Below, in pieces: positions 19,204 through 30,100 of a stretch of 64,000 bases of DNA. Position numbers and translations under genes: made by a program. Source of the stretch: Thelonectria olida (Eukaryota > Ascomycota > Sordariomycetes > Hypocreales > Nectriaceae). The notes beneath the pieces are model-generated. The model did not search any database and had not been told where the DNA came from. It saw nothing but the letters and a program-made list of their open reading frames with translations. Where the stretch lies: positions 248,001 through 312,000 of the forward strand of contig JAGPYM010000021.1 of NCBI GenBank assembly GCA_020736575.1, read 5' to 3'. Numbering within the stretch: the first letter of the stretch is position 1; every line of letters begins with the position of its first letter.

Positions 19204-21252
19204 ATGACTAAAGATAAAGCAATGGAAGATCTCGATGCTTTCGTTCAACAATGCCAAGAGGCCCTTGATATCACCCCAGAAACTCATCCTGACCGAGCAA
19301 GTCAACTTGAAAATCTCGCTGATGGATATCAGGCTAGATATATGGAGACAGGAGTAGTAAAAGAGCTGGAAACGGCCATTCAGCAGTACCACAAAGCCCT
19401 TGCTTCCGCCCCCGAAAACCATCCCGACCAAGTACCCCGATTTTATAAACTGGGAAACTCGTATCGTGCTAAATACCAACGGACAAAAGCAATTCCTGAT
19501 CTTGAGGCGGCGATTCGACATTACCAAAGAGCTCTCGATCTCACGCCAGACAACCATCCCGAGCGCACAAGGCGGCTTAGTGGGCTTAGTTATTTGCATC
19601 GTTACAGATACCACCGGGTTAAAGAAACGACGGATCTCGACGTGGCAATTCAACTATGCCAGCAGGCGCTTGATCATTCTCCATCCCCTCCAATGGATCG
19701 CCTACACTCAGCTCGGTCCTTACTTGAGCTATACGCTCATACCTTGAATTGGTTATCGGTACACGAAGTCGCCTCCACAGCCGTGTCTCTCATGCATTCA
19801 CATATCACCCGCGCTCTCGAGCATTCAGATAAGCAGAACGTGATTGATGAAGTTGGCAGCTTCGCGTCGGATGGAGCAGCAGCAGCTCTCAATGCGGGAA
19901 AGGAACCTTATGACGCAGTACGCCTTCTTGAACTTGGGCGCGGTATTATCACGAGTTCTTTAAACGACATCCAGGCGGACCAATCCGAAGTGGAGCGAGA
20001 ACGCCTTGATGCTACCCCCACTGAAGATGAACTCAAGTCTGCTGCAGTCCGTGGTCCCATCGTTATTCTTAATGTGAGTGACTACGACTGTCATGCATTG
20101 ATCGTCGAGAAGGGACAGCTTAGGGCCCTAGAGCTCCCGCGTCTAAAGAGTGAAGATGCTCATCTCCGCGCAAATTCATTCTACTATTCGTACCCCACCG
20201 AAGAGGCCTTCAACAGAGCTGAGTCGGAAGCTATCGATCCCGAGTTTCGAGACACGGAATTGCTGGAATGGCTTTGGGACACGATAGCAGAGCCAGTACT
20301 GGATGTCCTGGGGTTTACTAAGCCCCCCCGAGGTGATTGGCCTCGCGTGTGGTGGATTCCTACCGGACCTCTTACCAAGCTCCCGATCCATGCGGCAGGG
20401 CGTTATGCTCATGGATCTTCGGACACGGTCCTAGACCGGGTCATCTCATCCTATAGCTCCTCTATTAGGGCACTCCTTCATAATCGGCAGAATCGCCTCG
20501 AGGCCAACACGTTGCACGAATCGGAAAAGATGGTTCTGGTTGGAATGGAGAAGACGCCAGGCCAGAGTAATCTTCAATTTGCGTCGGAAGAGATCGAAGA
20601 GCTGGGAAAACTTGGGAACTCGATGCAGCTACAAGTAATCAGGCCTCAACCCTACCGAAAAGACATCCTCTCCGCTCTCAACAACTGCAAGATATTCCAT
20701 TTTGCTGGCCACGGACAAACGGATGAGTCGGATCCGTTGGAAAGCGCCTTGCTTCTAGAAGACGAGCCACTAACCATGAGGAGTCTTTTTCAACTGAACC
20801 TTGGTCGAAAGCCCTTCCTGGCCTACCTTTCGGCTTGTGGAACGGGACAAGTCAAGCACGAGGGGCTCATAGACGAGGGACTGCACCTCATCAACACGTA
20901 CCAGCTTGCCGGCTTCCAGCATGTTATCGGCACGCTGTGGAAGGTTGACGACAGGTCATGTGTAGACATGGCGGTCACGACCTATAAGTGGATACAAAAG
21001 CGAGGTTTGAGCGACGATTCTGTTAGTGAAGGTCTTCATCATGCGTGTAGGGAGCTTCGCACACAGTGGATCGCAGACAACATCGCAAGAAGTGCAGCTA
21101 AGCGCGGAACGCAGGTTGAAAGAAAGGATAGCTTTCAAGTTACGACAGAGCTAGGACAGTTCGGCCAAGTTGAAACAAGAGATGTCAGGGATGTCGAGGT
21201 GGTTGATGATACGCCGCTGCACTGGGTCCCTTACGTTCATTTCGGCATCTAG
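19204..21252 (+). CDS. TPR-CHAT cysteine protease
   Basis: The open frame extends to 19096 only through a TTG; the first ATG is 19204, giving 682 aa. Residues 1 to about 170 hold four TPR-like units of about 44 residues, each with a motif such as AIQQYHKALASAPENHPD or AIRHYQRALDLTPDNHPE. The C-terminal half is a CHAT domain, a caspase/separase-fold protease. The catalytic pair is visible as FHFAGHGQT (His503) and LSACGTG (Cys545), with ASEEIEEL and GFQHVIGTLWKVDD around them. TPR-CHAT proteins act as sensor proteases in fungi and bacteria, and CHAT domains are among the proteases found next to fungal gasdermin-like genes. Its stop lies 114 bp from the stop of the gasdermin-like gene, tail to tail. 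The N-terminus may lack an upstream exon. Confidence 0.88.
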   Translation: MTKDKAMEDLDAFVQQCQEALDITPETHPDRASQLENLADGYQARYMETGVVKELETAIQQYHKALASAPENHPDQVPRFYKLGNSYRAKYQRTKAIPDLEAAIRHYQRALDLTPDNHPERTRRLSGLSYLHRYRYHRVKETTDLDVAIQLCQQALDHSPSPPMDRLHSARSLLELYAHTLNWLSVHEVASTAVSLMHSHITRALEHSDKQNVIDEVGSFASDGAAAALNAGKEPYDAVRLLELGRGIITSSLNDIQADQSEVERERLDATPTEDELKSAAVRGPIVILNVSDYDCHALIVEKGQLRALELPRLKSEDAHLRANSFYYSYPTEEAFNRAESEAIDPEFRDTELLEWLWDTIAEPVLDVLGFTKPPRGDWPRVWWIPTGPLTKLPIHAAGRYAHGSSDTVLDRVISSYSSSIRALLHNRQNRLEANTLHESEKMVLVGMEKTPGQSNLQFASEEIEELGKLGNSMQLQVIRPQPYRKDILSALNNCKIFHFAGHGQTDESDPLESALLLEDEPLTMRSLFQLNLGRKPFLAYLSACGTGQVKHEGLIDEGLHLINTYQLAGFQHVIGTLWKVDDRSCVDMAVTTYKWIQKRGLSDDSVSEGLHHACRELRTQWIADNIARSAAKRGTQVERKDSFQVTTELGQFGQVETRDVRDVEVVDDTPLHWVPYVHFGI

Positions 21253-21366
21253 ACCGTTGTTTGGGATTTTGTGCTTCTAGACTGTGTGTAGTTGACCAGA
21301 AGTGCCAATTCTTGCTTCAAATGCGAAGAGCAATTATGTCCATTGTGACAGATGTATCTCTGCCGT

Positions 21367-22203
21367 TTAATCTTCCTCACCATCGCCATCGAATCCTTTC
21401 ATTCCAGCATCTGCTGCACTGACATCGACGCCATCAAAGTAGGTGAAACCTGCTACAAAGTCTTCCTCATCTTCTTCTTCCTCAGCTGCTGAATCCTCCT
21501 GGTCCGCCCTGTACAGGGCAGCCTTCACCTCGTCACGCTGCTTGAACTCGTCTCGTATTTTTGAGTACCGAAACCGACGTAGTCTGTATGCGAGGATGAC
21601 ATTCTCTACCGTATCTTGGTAAAGTGATCCCGACCCTCGATTTGCGTGGACATCGGCAGACACCTCCAATGCAGTCCCGGGAGGACCAACCGCGATGCCT
21701 GCACCGCCTCCTTTGTCCTTGGATCCGATAGCTGTCCGCGACACTTTGCTGGCGACGGCTACCCCAACGACCATGTAAACCTTTGCGTTGTAGCCAGACT
21801 GGCGCACATAGTCGTCGACCTTCTTAGCTCGTAATGCTCTATTTACATAGTCGTCCGGTGGGATAAAGTGCTGGGCCCGAACGTTTGCTGCGTTGATCAA
21901 ATAGGAAACGCTCTTGGCCCTGTTCGCGTCAAGAGACGGTCCAGCACCTACGATGGAGGCGAGGACGGAAGATAGTCCAAGGCCGAAGCTAAAGCCAGCG
22001 TTCGATGCCTTGACGATGCTTTTGGTGATCTGTTCTCGTTCTTCGTCGATGACTGAAGGGTCGATTTTCGTGACCGTGTGTCGATTCAAAATGTCCATCG
22101 GTTCATTAGGGCGTTTGAGAATGCTACCAAGCACTAGGAAGTCTGGTGGGAGAGATTCGTCGGGAACAATCCAACATTTCTTAGATTGCGGATTGAACGT
22201 CAT
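21367..22203 (-). CDS. Gasdermin-like pore-forming protein (RCD-1/HET-Q1 type)
   Basis: A single-exon, 278-aa protein starting at ATG 22201-22203. The pattern matches fungal gasdermin-like proteins: an N-terminal LPPDFLVLGSILKRP (residues 18-32), a conserved FIPPDDYV (113-120), a strand KVYMVVGVAVA (141-151), a Gly-rich hairpin (164-177) and a strand VENVILAYRLRRFRY (199-213). Members insert into membranes and kill the cell after a short C-terminal part is removed by a protease. Here residues 234-248 form a very acidic linker (DQEDSAAEEEEDEED) followed by a 30-residue tail, a plausible cleavage region and inhibitory tail. It is divergent from an ankyrin-S8 protease and convergent with a CHAT protease. 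Identification rests on pattern recognition, strengthened by the neighbours; no frame damage is seen. Confidence 0.78.
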   Translation of the reverse strand: MTFNPQSKKCWIVPDESLPPDFLVLGSILKRPNEPMDILNRHTVTKIDPSVIDEEREQITKSIVKASNAGFSFGLGLSSVLASIVGAGPSLDANRAKSVSYLINAANVRAQHFIPPDDYVNRALRAKKVDDYVRQSGYNAKVYMVVGVAVASKVSRTAIGSKDKGGGAGIAVGPPGTALEVSADVHANRGSGSLYQDTVENVILAYRLRRFRYSKIRDEFKQRDEVKAALYRADQEDSAAEEEEDEEDFVAGFTYFDGVDVSAADAGMKGFDGDGEED

Positions 22204-22639
22204 TTTTTTCGAATTAATAGCTACAGGTCCAAAGATGATCTGTCAGCCTTTCTCGGGCATAGGACTATATGTTGGAAATGTGTAATAATTAGTTAGCAAG
22301 AGCCCGCGGCGTCAAGTCCTCGAACGTCGAACTTGGCAAGCAGAGCGGGATCCAACGTCGACGTTCGCAAATGCAGGTTGATGTCATGCGACTGCACCTT
22401 TGCGAGGATCATGTGCTTACAAGACGGATTCTACGTCAGTGGCTCACCAGCTGGACGGGTCGTCATTGCTTTAGAGCCAATAGTCTAGAACTTCTCTGCC
22501 GATCACCAAAAGCTGCGCAGTGCAACATCTGCCGGCTCCTTCGTGCTGCTCTTTAGCGTCATTCGGTCCGTCGTCTCGGTCAGCCGATGACATACTTACT
22601 TCCTGGATCTCCGACGAGGCTTAATACCAACGTTGCGTC
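22204..22639. promoter_or_regulatory. Shared divergent promoter of the gasdermin-like and ankyrin-S8 genes
   Basis: 436 bp separate the two start codons. It contains a perfect 12-bp palindrome AACGTCGACGTT at 22354-22365 and a related GAACGTCGAAC at 22322-22332, about 30 bp apart. Such paired sites could co-regulate the pore former and its protease; no binding factor is known to me. Confidence 0.5.
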
Positions 22640-25128
22640 ATGAAGAGTTGTCCACCATATACACTCAAGTCAGACTCAAGTGTCAACATGCCCTCGCAAA
22701 GGACCGCGAGCTTCTTCCGCGAGAACAACCTCAATCCCGAGGTAGATCGAGCCGACCGAAGCGATGCGATTCATCTCGCGATTCTCAACCAGCGATTCCA
22801 AATTGTAGAGGAGCTGCTGGAGTTGTATCCTGACCCGGAGGATTGTCTCAACGCAAAAGCCCGAACCGCCCCGAACAAAGGACGCACTCCGCTGCACCAT
22901 GCCGCAAAGCTAGGTCGTACCATGATCGTGAAGAGGCTTCTAGCAAGAAATGCCGATGTCGATGCGACAAGCTTGAACAAGCGCACAGCTCTCATCTTTG
23001 CTACTGAAGCACAACACAGCGAGATTGTGAACTTGCTCCTCGACAAAGGAGCCAATGTCAACGCCCATTCGAACCGAAAGACGGACAAGCTGTGTGCACT
23101 TCATATCGCCGCACGGCTGGAGTCGCTCGATATTATTCTGAATCTTCTCCGTTGCGGAGCAAATTTGACCCTGTGTACGGCAGATGGAGATACTCCTCTA
23201 CATATTGCTGTTAGAGAATGTCGCGAACCTGCAGCCGCTCTTCTTCTCTTTCATGGGGCATCTCCCATGGCCTTGAACAAGAATGGAGTCTCACCTCGCA
23301 GCCTCATTGACAATCTACCGAAAAGGGAGCGGAAGAAGTTTGAGCGCTTGTTTTATCGTGCCAGTGTCACCCCTGAAAGAAATCTGGGCGCTTTTCTTGA
23401 AAAACACGTCGTTCCAAACTCCCGGTTGGACATCTCCGCGGCTCTTCATTGGGCCATAGAGGAGAACCAAGAAGCGGTCGTTGCTTGTCTCCTACACATC
23501 GATTCGCACGCGGCGAACGCAATAGACTCTACTGGATTGTATCCGCTTCATCACGCAGCGAGTTCTGGGTTCCAACAGTGTGTGCTGGTCCTTCTTGAGA
23601 AGGGCGCAGACGTAGACAGCAAGACACGAGCAGCCTGGACACCTTTGATGCTGGCAGCTAAAATGGGTCATAAAAAGGCATGTCAGACTCTACTTGAACA
23701 TGATGCAAGCCGCACAGCAGAGAATGACGATGGAAATACTGCGTGGCAGGTTTCTGAATCAAGTGGTCACCCTCTTGCAATGCTACTCGAGGCATCCGCA
23801 GCTGCTGACGGGGATGCGGATGCTGAGGACACCCAGTGGCCAGAAGGTAAGCGATCCAGCCACACAACCGCTCCGACATGTTGTGACTTACCTTTCCAGG
23901 CGAGCTTTACTCAAGCAGCGACGGGGTTCATGGCATTTCGTCTATGAGCTCTCCTCAGAAGTTCGTAGAATCATCTCTTGTAGTTAGATGCTCACTAAAA
24001 GCTAACTGACGATCCAGCCCGAAGCATATCGAGGACTTCCTTGCTTCTCTCGAGCGTACTTGGTACAAGATTGGATGGACCGCCGAGGATGACGAGATTT
24101 CTTCCGACAGGAAGTGGCATGGACCAGTTAAAATCGCGGTCCTCGACACAGGGATTGACTTGGACCACGAATCATTTCTCGAGCCAGCCCAGAGACGGAC
24201 AAAGGCAGGGAAGAATGCGATGAATGTGGCGCCCGAATATCGAGAAAAGCCACAACGGGAACGGATTAAGACGTGCAAGAATTTTATCGGAGGTTCGAAA
24301 GAAGATGTCAGTGACCTTGACGGCCACGGGACCCATGTCGCCGGACTCATCATGTCCATTGCTCCACGTGCAGAGCTATACATTGCGAAAGTCGAATCTA
24401 AGTTTGCCGCGGGAGAGAGGTGTAACTGTCCCGTCGAGGAGGTAAGTTGCGAAGGGCTCAGAAGTGGGAATGGTTGGAGTAATAACTCACAATGCGTGTA
24501 CCAGGCAGTCAAATGGGCTACAGAACAAGCCGTCGACATCATTACCATGTCCTTGGGCTTCTCCCAAGAGAGATATGAGCTGGCCGAGGCTCTCAGAGAA
24601 GCCAACCATAAAGGCATCATTGTCTTTGCCGCGGCCTCCAACCACGGGAACCGTCGCCTCATCGCCTGGCCGGCACGCGACCGCGACTTGGCCATATGTG
24701 TGACATCGGGAGACGAATATAACCGCCCCTCAAAGTTTGCCCCGAGCCCCAATCGTAGCCTCCCCATGCTCATAACCCACGGTGAGAACGTCTACAGCCA
24801 GTGGCCGACGAGCTTGGGCGGCGGCTTTCGCAGGATGAGCGGTACTTCTGTGTCGACGCCGATTGCTGCGGGAATGGCGGCCATGATCCTCGCCTTTCTC
24901 AACAAGACTAACGAGTGGGACGAGAAGAAGAAGCGGGAGTGGCTTGACTGGTCAAAGGAAAGGAGCATACGGAGTACGGCAGGCATGAGGCGGGTATTGG
25001 AGCGCATGTGCCGGAACAGTGAAAGACTGGTTGTTTTGTCGGCTGAGCTGATGTGGGAGCAGAATCCCAAGTTTCTTGATCTTCAGGTCCTCTCTAATCT
25101 GGGGATTTATGAGGCTGATGATAGATGA
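22640..25128 (+). CDS. Ankyrin-repeat subtilisin-like (S8) serine protease, four exons
   Basis: The exons are 22640-23846, 23900-23960, 24018-24441 and 24505-25128, giving 771 aa in phase. The introns (53, 57 and 63 nt) have good acceptors; the second donor, GTTCGT, is weaker and the third is stop-free. Residues about 40-395 hold ankyrin repeats (GRTPLHHAAKLGRTMIVKRL, DGDTPLHIAVREC, GLYPLHHAASSGF, AWTPLMLAAKMG). Residues about 455-735 are a subtilase with a full triad: Asp466 in AVLDTGID, His526 in DGHGTHVAG, Ser679 in SGTSVSTP, and oxyanion Asn610 in AAASNHG. There is no signal peptide or propeptide, so it should act inside the cell. The repeat-plus-protease plan and the divergent gasdermin-like gene suggest a sensor that cleaves the pore former. 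An alternative start is ATG 22688. Confidence 0.9.
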
Positions 25129-27113
25129 TTTGAATATGAAGCACAACAACTTGGTAGAATTTCCAATGCATTCTACTGTCATCTTCTCCAGCCATCTACT
25201 TTTCCACACCCGCCCAATGCAGTAAACGATCATGCTGCTCCCATTCTCGCCGAATGCAGCTGGGCTGTGAAACTCTACCCTACAAACAAGACATGTCTCA
25301 GGGTGCCGTCTTTGACGGACGTCCCTAAAGTAACTAGTACAATCTCTGAAGAGTTACTGACGATCACCCATAATTCAAATTCAGATTGAAACTTGTTGTT
25401 AAACGACACAATTTGCGTTAGACATATTCCGAAACCGATGAGTCACTATTCACACCTTGATAATGGCCAACTTGGACAAGCTCTGAAAGTACTATCAAGA
25501 AGTGGTCAAGCGACTGCACGATCTCGGGCAGTCGGGTTCCAGGCATTTATCGAGTCAGCCCATCATCACGTCGTAACTGCCTCCTTCTGTCTCGCTTCAC
25601 GGATCCCGAGTCCCGAGCGATGTGTGACGGCGTTTGAGAATTCCGATTCCAATACCGATCGATCTTCTGTGCCTGATCTGCTCGACCATTGGCTTTTTGC
25701 CAGCAGTTGCTTCACTGTAAGAACAAGAAGCGGAAATCCTCGTCGGAAGGGCAAATTGTCGACGCCACGGCGGACTTTTGGCGATGCAGCGGAGCGGGTG
25801 GAGGACGTTGTGATAGCCCAACGGACAGCGTCTATTGCATCCCTTATTTAAACTACAGTTCACGACGTCAAATGTTCCTCCGCGCGCCGCGTGGCCAGTC
25901 AATAGCGAAATGCACATGCATAGTCTCAAAGTGCGGTATAAGCTAATTGGTACCAAGACCCAATTTGGGGTTTGATGAAAACGGAGGAGGCGGAGTGTCT
26001 ATTCATCCGAATCCCCCACAGAAATGAGACCACAATGATAGGTGCGAATGAAGTATACAATTCGCGCCTTTGGAATGTGCTCGTGATCTGCAAGGGTCAG
26101 GTCACGCAGGAGCGACATGCATCAGCGTCGTAGTTGTCTTGAGGAATGGTGTTCATGTGTGATAAGCTGACAAGCTGACAGCCTTCGAAGGCTCGACAGC
26201 AGCCTAAAACGGAAAACTGCCATTCGCTGGGGAACGAGTTTGTGAGGGAATACCGAATCTGCAGCTGGGAATAAGAGTCGCAGAGAGAGGGAGCGGGTGG
26301 GGATCATGGGGAAAGGAGCAAATAAGGCAAACCACCTGGGAGTAGAACAAGGGTGAGTGAATGGAACAGGAATCCGCGGACAGCCGCTTATGTCCACCAC
26401 CTCAGAACGCGCGGGCTGACACGTTGAACAGGTATCAACTCTGACATATCCCCACCAAGACGAAAGAGAAGAAGAAAATAAGCTTCTTGGCGAATGATCA
26501 GGGTGACAGACAACAGCCCTTCTTAAAGTCTTGTACAACTTTGGCCTAGTTGCCAATGCCCTCACCCCCGCGGAGGCCCGATTCTAGCATGGCCGGTGCC
26601 CGCGGGCCCGATGTGGACATTCTCCAGGCTGAGAAGCTGATCCGACTCCGTTGGCATCGGCTCATTCAAGGCAGGCTCCGTTGGTTTCGTGTCAGAGTGG
26701 AAGCCGAGACAGGACAGGCCTCCACTACCAAGCTACCACACCCACCTATGAATGAGTTCGTGTGCCCGCGGGAGACCGGGCATGTCTCTTTTGGGTATTG
26801 CACTGGGGAAACGTCCTTTTACTTCGTAATTCGTACAGGAAAAAAAAAAACGCGGTTCAGTATTCAAGAAACTCCGCATATGCGACACTTGCTTGGCGTG
26901 CAGGCGGAGTTTTCCTGGACCCCGAAATGGAGGAAAACGTCATCGGGAGACGATAATTATATTATCTTGAAAGATTCTGTTTAAGACAGATCTATTCCTC
27001 GATCATCTGGTCATTGTCTGAAGAAGTACAACCAAGGAAAGCAATCAATCCCAGAGCTTACACCTCAACCCTTGGAATCGTTCGACACTCCCGGCCAGGA
27101 GGCATTTGCGAAG
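25129..27113. other. Intergenic region before the ABC transporter
   Basis: About 2 kb with no supported gene; overlapping frames up to 152 codons have no motif. It probably carries the transporter promoter, with CCGCGG palindromes listed separately and an A-tract near 26840. Confidence 0.55.
26373..26772. promoter_or_regulatory. Cluster of CCGCGG palindromes including a PDRE-like TCCGCGGA
   Basis: TCCGCGGA at 26373-26380 fits the yeast pleiotropic drug response element TCCGYGGR. Three more CCGCGG cores follow at 26568-26573, within CCCGCGGG at 26599-26606, and within CCCGCGGG at 26765-26772. All lie 340-740 bp before the start of a PDR-type transporter, so a Zn2Cys6 drug-response regulator is plausible. 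Function is inferred. Confidence 0.4.
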
Positions 27114-30100
27114 ATGGCCTCCCCACGGGCCACCGATATCAACATTGCGACTGATGACTACTCAACATTTTCATCTTCAGCCACGGCCAATGGCAGAGAC
27201 AACGGTGGCGAGACCCCATCCCGACCAACCTCGATAGATGGTGAAATCGAAGACCTCGCACGGCGATTCTCGACAACCATCGGCGACGAGCTGCACGCCT
27301 TCAAGCCGCAGCCAGGAAGCCAATTGGACCCCAATTCTCCCCATTTCGACGCTCGGGAGTGGGTAAAGGCCCTCGTCAAGCTGAACGACTCGGATCCGAA
27401 CTCGGCGCCCTCGCGAAGTCTCGGCGTTGCCTTTCAGAATCTTAGTGTTCATGGATGGGGGACGGGTGGTGCCGAGTACCAAAAGGGCGTGTTGGATATG
27501 CCATTGGATGCTGTGAAGTCTCTGGCTGGTCTGGTTTTGCCGAATCGACGGAAGGAGAAGATTGAGATTCTTCACAACTTTGAGGGTGTCATTGAGGAGG
27601 GCGAATTGCTACTGGTTTTGGGTCCTCCCGGCGCAGGCTGTAGCACTCTGCTTAAGACGATTGCTGGCGAGACGGCTGGACTCAAGGTTGACGACCAATC
27701 GTACATGAACTTCAGAGGTGGGAACCCTTCGCTGCCTTTCAGCCACTTTCTTCGATCAGTACTGACAATGCACAGGAGTCGACACAAAACATGTCCGCGA
27801 TAGGTTCCGAGGCGACGTCCTCTACAACGCCGAAGTCGACACCCACATCCCTCATCTCACCGTCGGCGAAACCCTCTCGTTTGCCGCGAGAGCAACCTCT
27901 GTCCGCCACGTCCACGAAGGCGTCACGCGCGACCAGGCGGACACGATGATGCGGGACGTCATGATGGCCATTTTCGGCATCAGCCACACAATCGACACCC
28001 AGGTCGGAGACGACTTCGTGCGAGGCGTGAGCGGCGGAGAACGAAAGCGCGTGAGCATCGCCGAGGCCGCGCTCACGGGAGCGAAGCTGCAGTGCTGGGA
28101 CAATACGACGCGCGGATTGGACAGCGGGAACGCTGTCAACTTTTGCAAGACGTTGAGACTCCAGGCAGATCTTCTCGGTGTGGCCGGGGCCGTGGCTATC
28201 TATCAGGCGCCTCAGTCTGCCTATGATGTAAGCCATGCCTTGGGGAGCTCACAAGCAGACAACTAACATTCTGACAGCTCTTCGATCGTGTGACTGTCTT
28301 GTATGAAGGCCAACAGATTTTCTTTGGAAATATTAACGCGGCCAAGGGGTACTTTGAAGAGTTGGGCTTCGAGTGTAAGTCACCAACGCAGCCTCTCCAA
28401 GGGCGCCAACCTCACTAACAATTACAGGCCCTGACAGACAGACGACTCCCGACTTCTTGACCTCCATGACCAGTCCCCAAGAGCGTCGCGTCAAGCCCGG
28501 CTACGAGAACAAAGTCCCCCGAACCCCCGAGGAATTCGCCCAGCGATGGAAGTTCAGCGACCAGCGAAAAGAGCTCGTCGGCGAGCTCACCACGTACGAG
28601 GCCAAGCACCCAGCCGAGGAGCGTCTAGGCTCGTACAAGGAGTCGCGCCAGGCCGAAAAGTCCGAGAGACAGCGCAAGGCGTCTCCGTATACGATTTCGT
28701 ATGCGCAACAAGTATCGCTCACCATTTGGCGCGCTTGGCGGAGGCTGCTTTCGGATCCAATGTTTACTATTGCGTCGCTGCTGTTTAACTTGATCATTTC
28801 ACTGGTACTTGGGAGCCTGTTTTATAACCTCAAGGACGGGTCGGCGACGTTTTATTCTCGTGGCGGTGTCATTTTCTTTTCGCTGCTGTTCAACGCTTTT
28901 GCTAGTCAGCTGGAGGTGAGACCGACGACGTTCCAAGCCAGGGCTCTTCGGGCCCTTGGGATCACTCATTAACATGTGCCATAGGTTTTGACGGTATACG
29001 CCGAGCGTCCTATTGTCGAAAAGCACAACCGCTATGCTCTCTATCATCAGTCAGCCCAGGCGATTGCAAGCTACCTCATCGACATCCCATACAAGACGGC
29101 CAACATGTTCACCTTCAACCTCGTTGTGTACTTCATGACGAACCTGCGACGAGACGCTGGCCACTTCTTCTTCTTCTGCTTGACCACGTATCTCACGACT
29201 CTAGTCATGTCTTGTATCTACCGAACACTGGCTTCCATCACGCGCACCTCGCACCAGGCCATGGTTCCGGCGTCGATCCTTACTATTGGCCTGATGGTTT
29301 TCACCGGCTTCACTATTCCAACTGACTACATGCTTGGCTGGTCTCGGTGGATGAACTACATTAACCCTCTTGCATATGCGTTTGAGGCCCTGATGGCTTC
29401 TGAATTTCACGACAGAGCCTTCCCTTGCACGCAGATGATCCCTCAAGGCCCGGGCTACGAGAACCTCCCTTCTGGATCCCAAATTTGCATGTCTGTGGGC
29501 GCAACGGCGGGATCTATGGTCGTCGATGGAGACAGGTACCTCAACCTGTCGTTCAAGTACTACAATGCCCACAAGTGGAGGTCAGTGATTATCGACTCCA
29601 TCCCTTGAGCCCATTCAAACTAACTCAACCCTAGAAACGTCGGCATTCTCTGCGGCTTCTTGGTCGCCTTCTTTTTCATGTACATGGTCTCGGCGGAGTT
29701 CTCAAAGCCTCCGGTAAGCAAGGGTGAAGTCCTCGTTTTTAAGAAGGGCAAGGGACCATCAAAGGGCTCTCGCGATATCGAGTCTCAGCAAAGCCGTCCT
29801 GTTGCTGCCCAGAACTCGCCCAGCACGCCTGGACAAGGCCAGAAGGGACTGTCTGCTGGTGCCTCTGTGTTTCACTGGGAGAACCTGTGCTATGATATTC
29901 AGATCAAGGGCAAGGATCGTCGACTCTTGGACCAGGTTGATGGTTGGGTGAAGCCTGGTGTATCGACTGCCCTCATGGTAAGCAACCTTGTACCAGTTGG
30001 TGAGATTTTACTGATGATTATTCTTAGGGTGTATCTGGGGCCGGTAAGACGACTCTTCTCGATGTTCTCGCAACTCGCGTTACAATGGGCATCGTCAGTG

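Noticed and set aside
25393..25851. 152-codon plus-strand frame, and overlapping frames to 26984
   Set aside because: Overlapping frames on both strands without domain, signal or conserved-looking segment; more likely promoter sequence.
27072..27113. Longer N-termini of several genes (ABC transporter from 27072, CHAT from 19096, P450 from 60798, CPR from 61532)
   Set aside because: These begin at TTG or other non-ATG codons; the first ATG downstream gives normal-length proteins.
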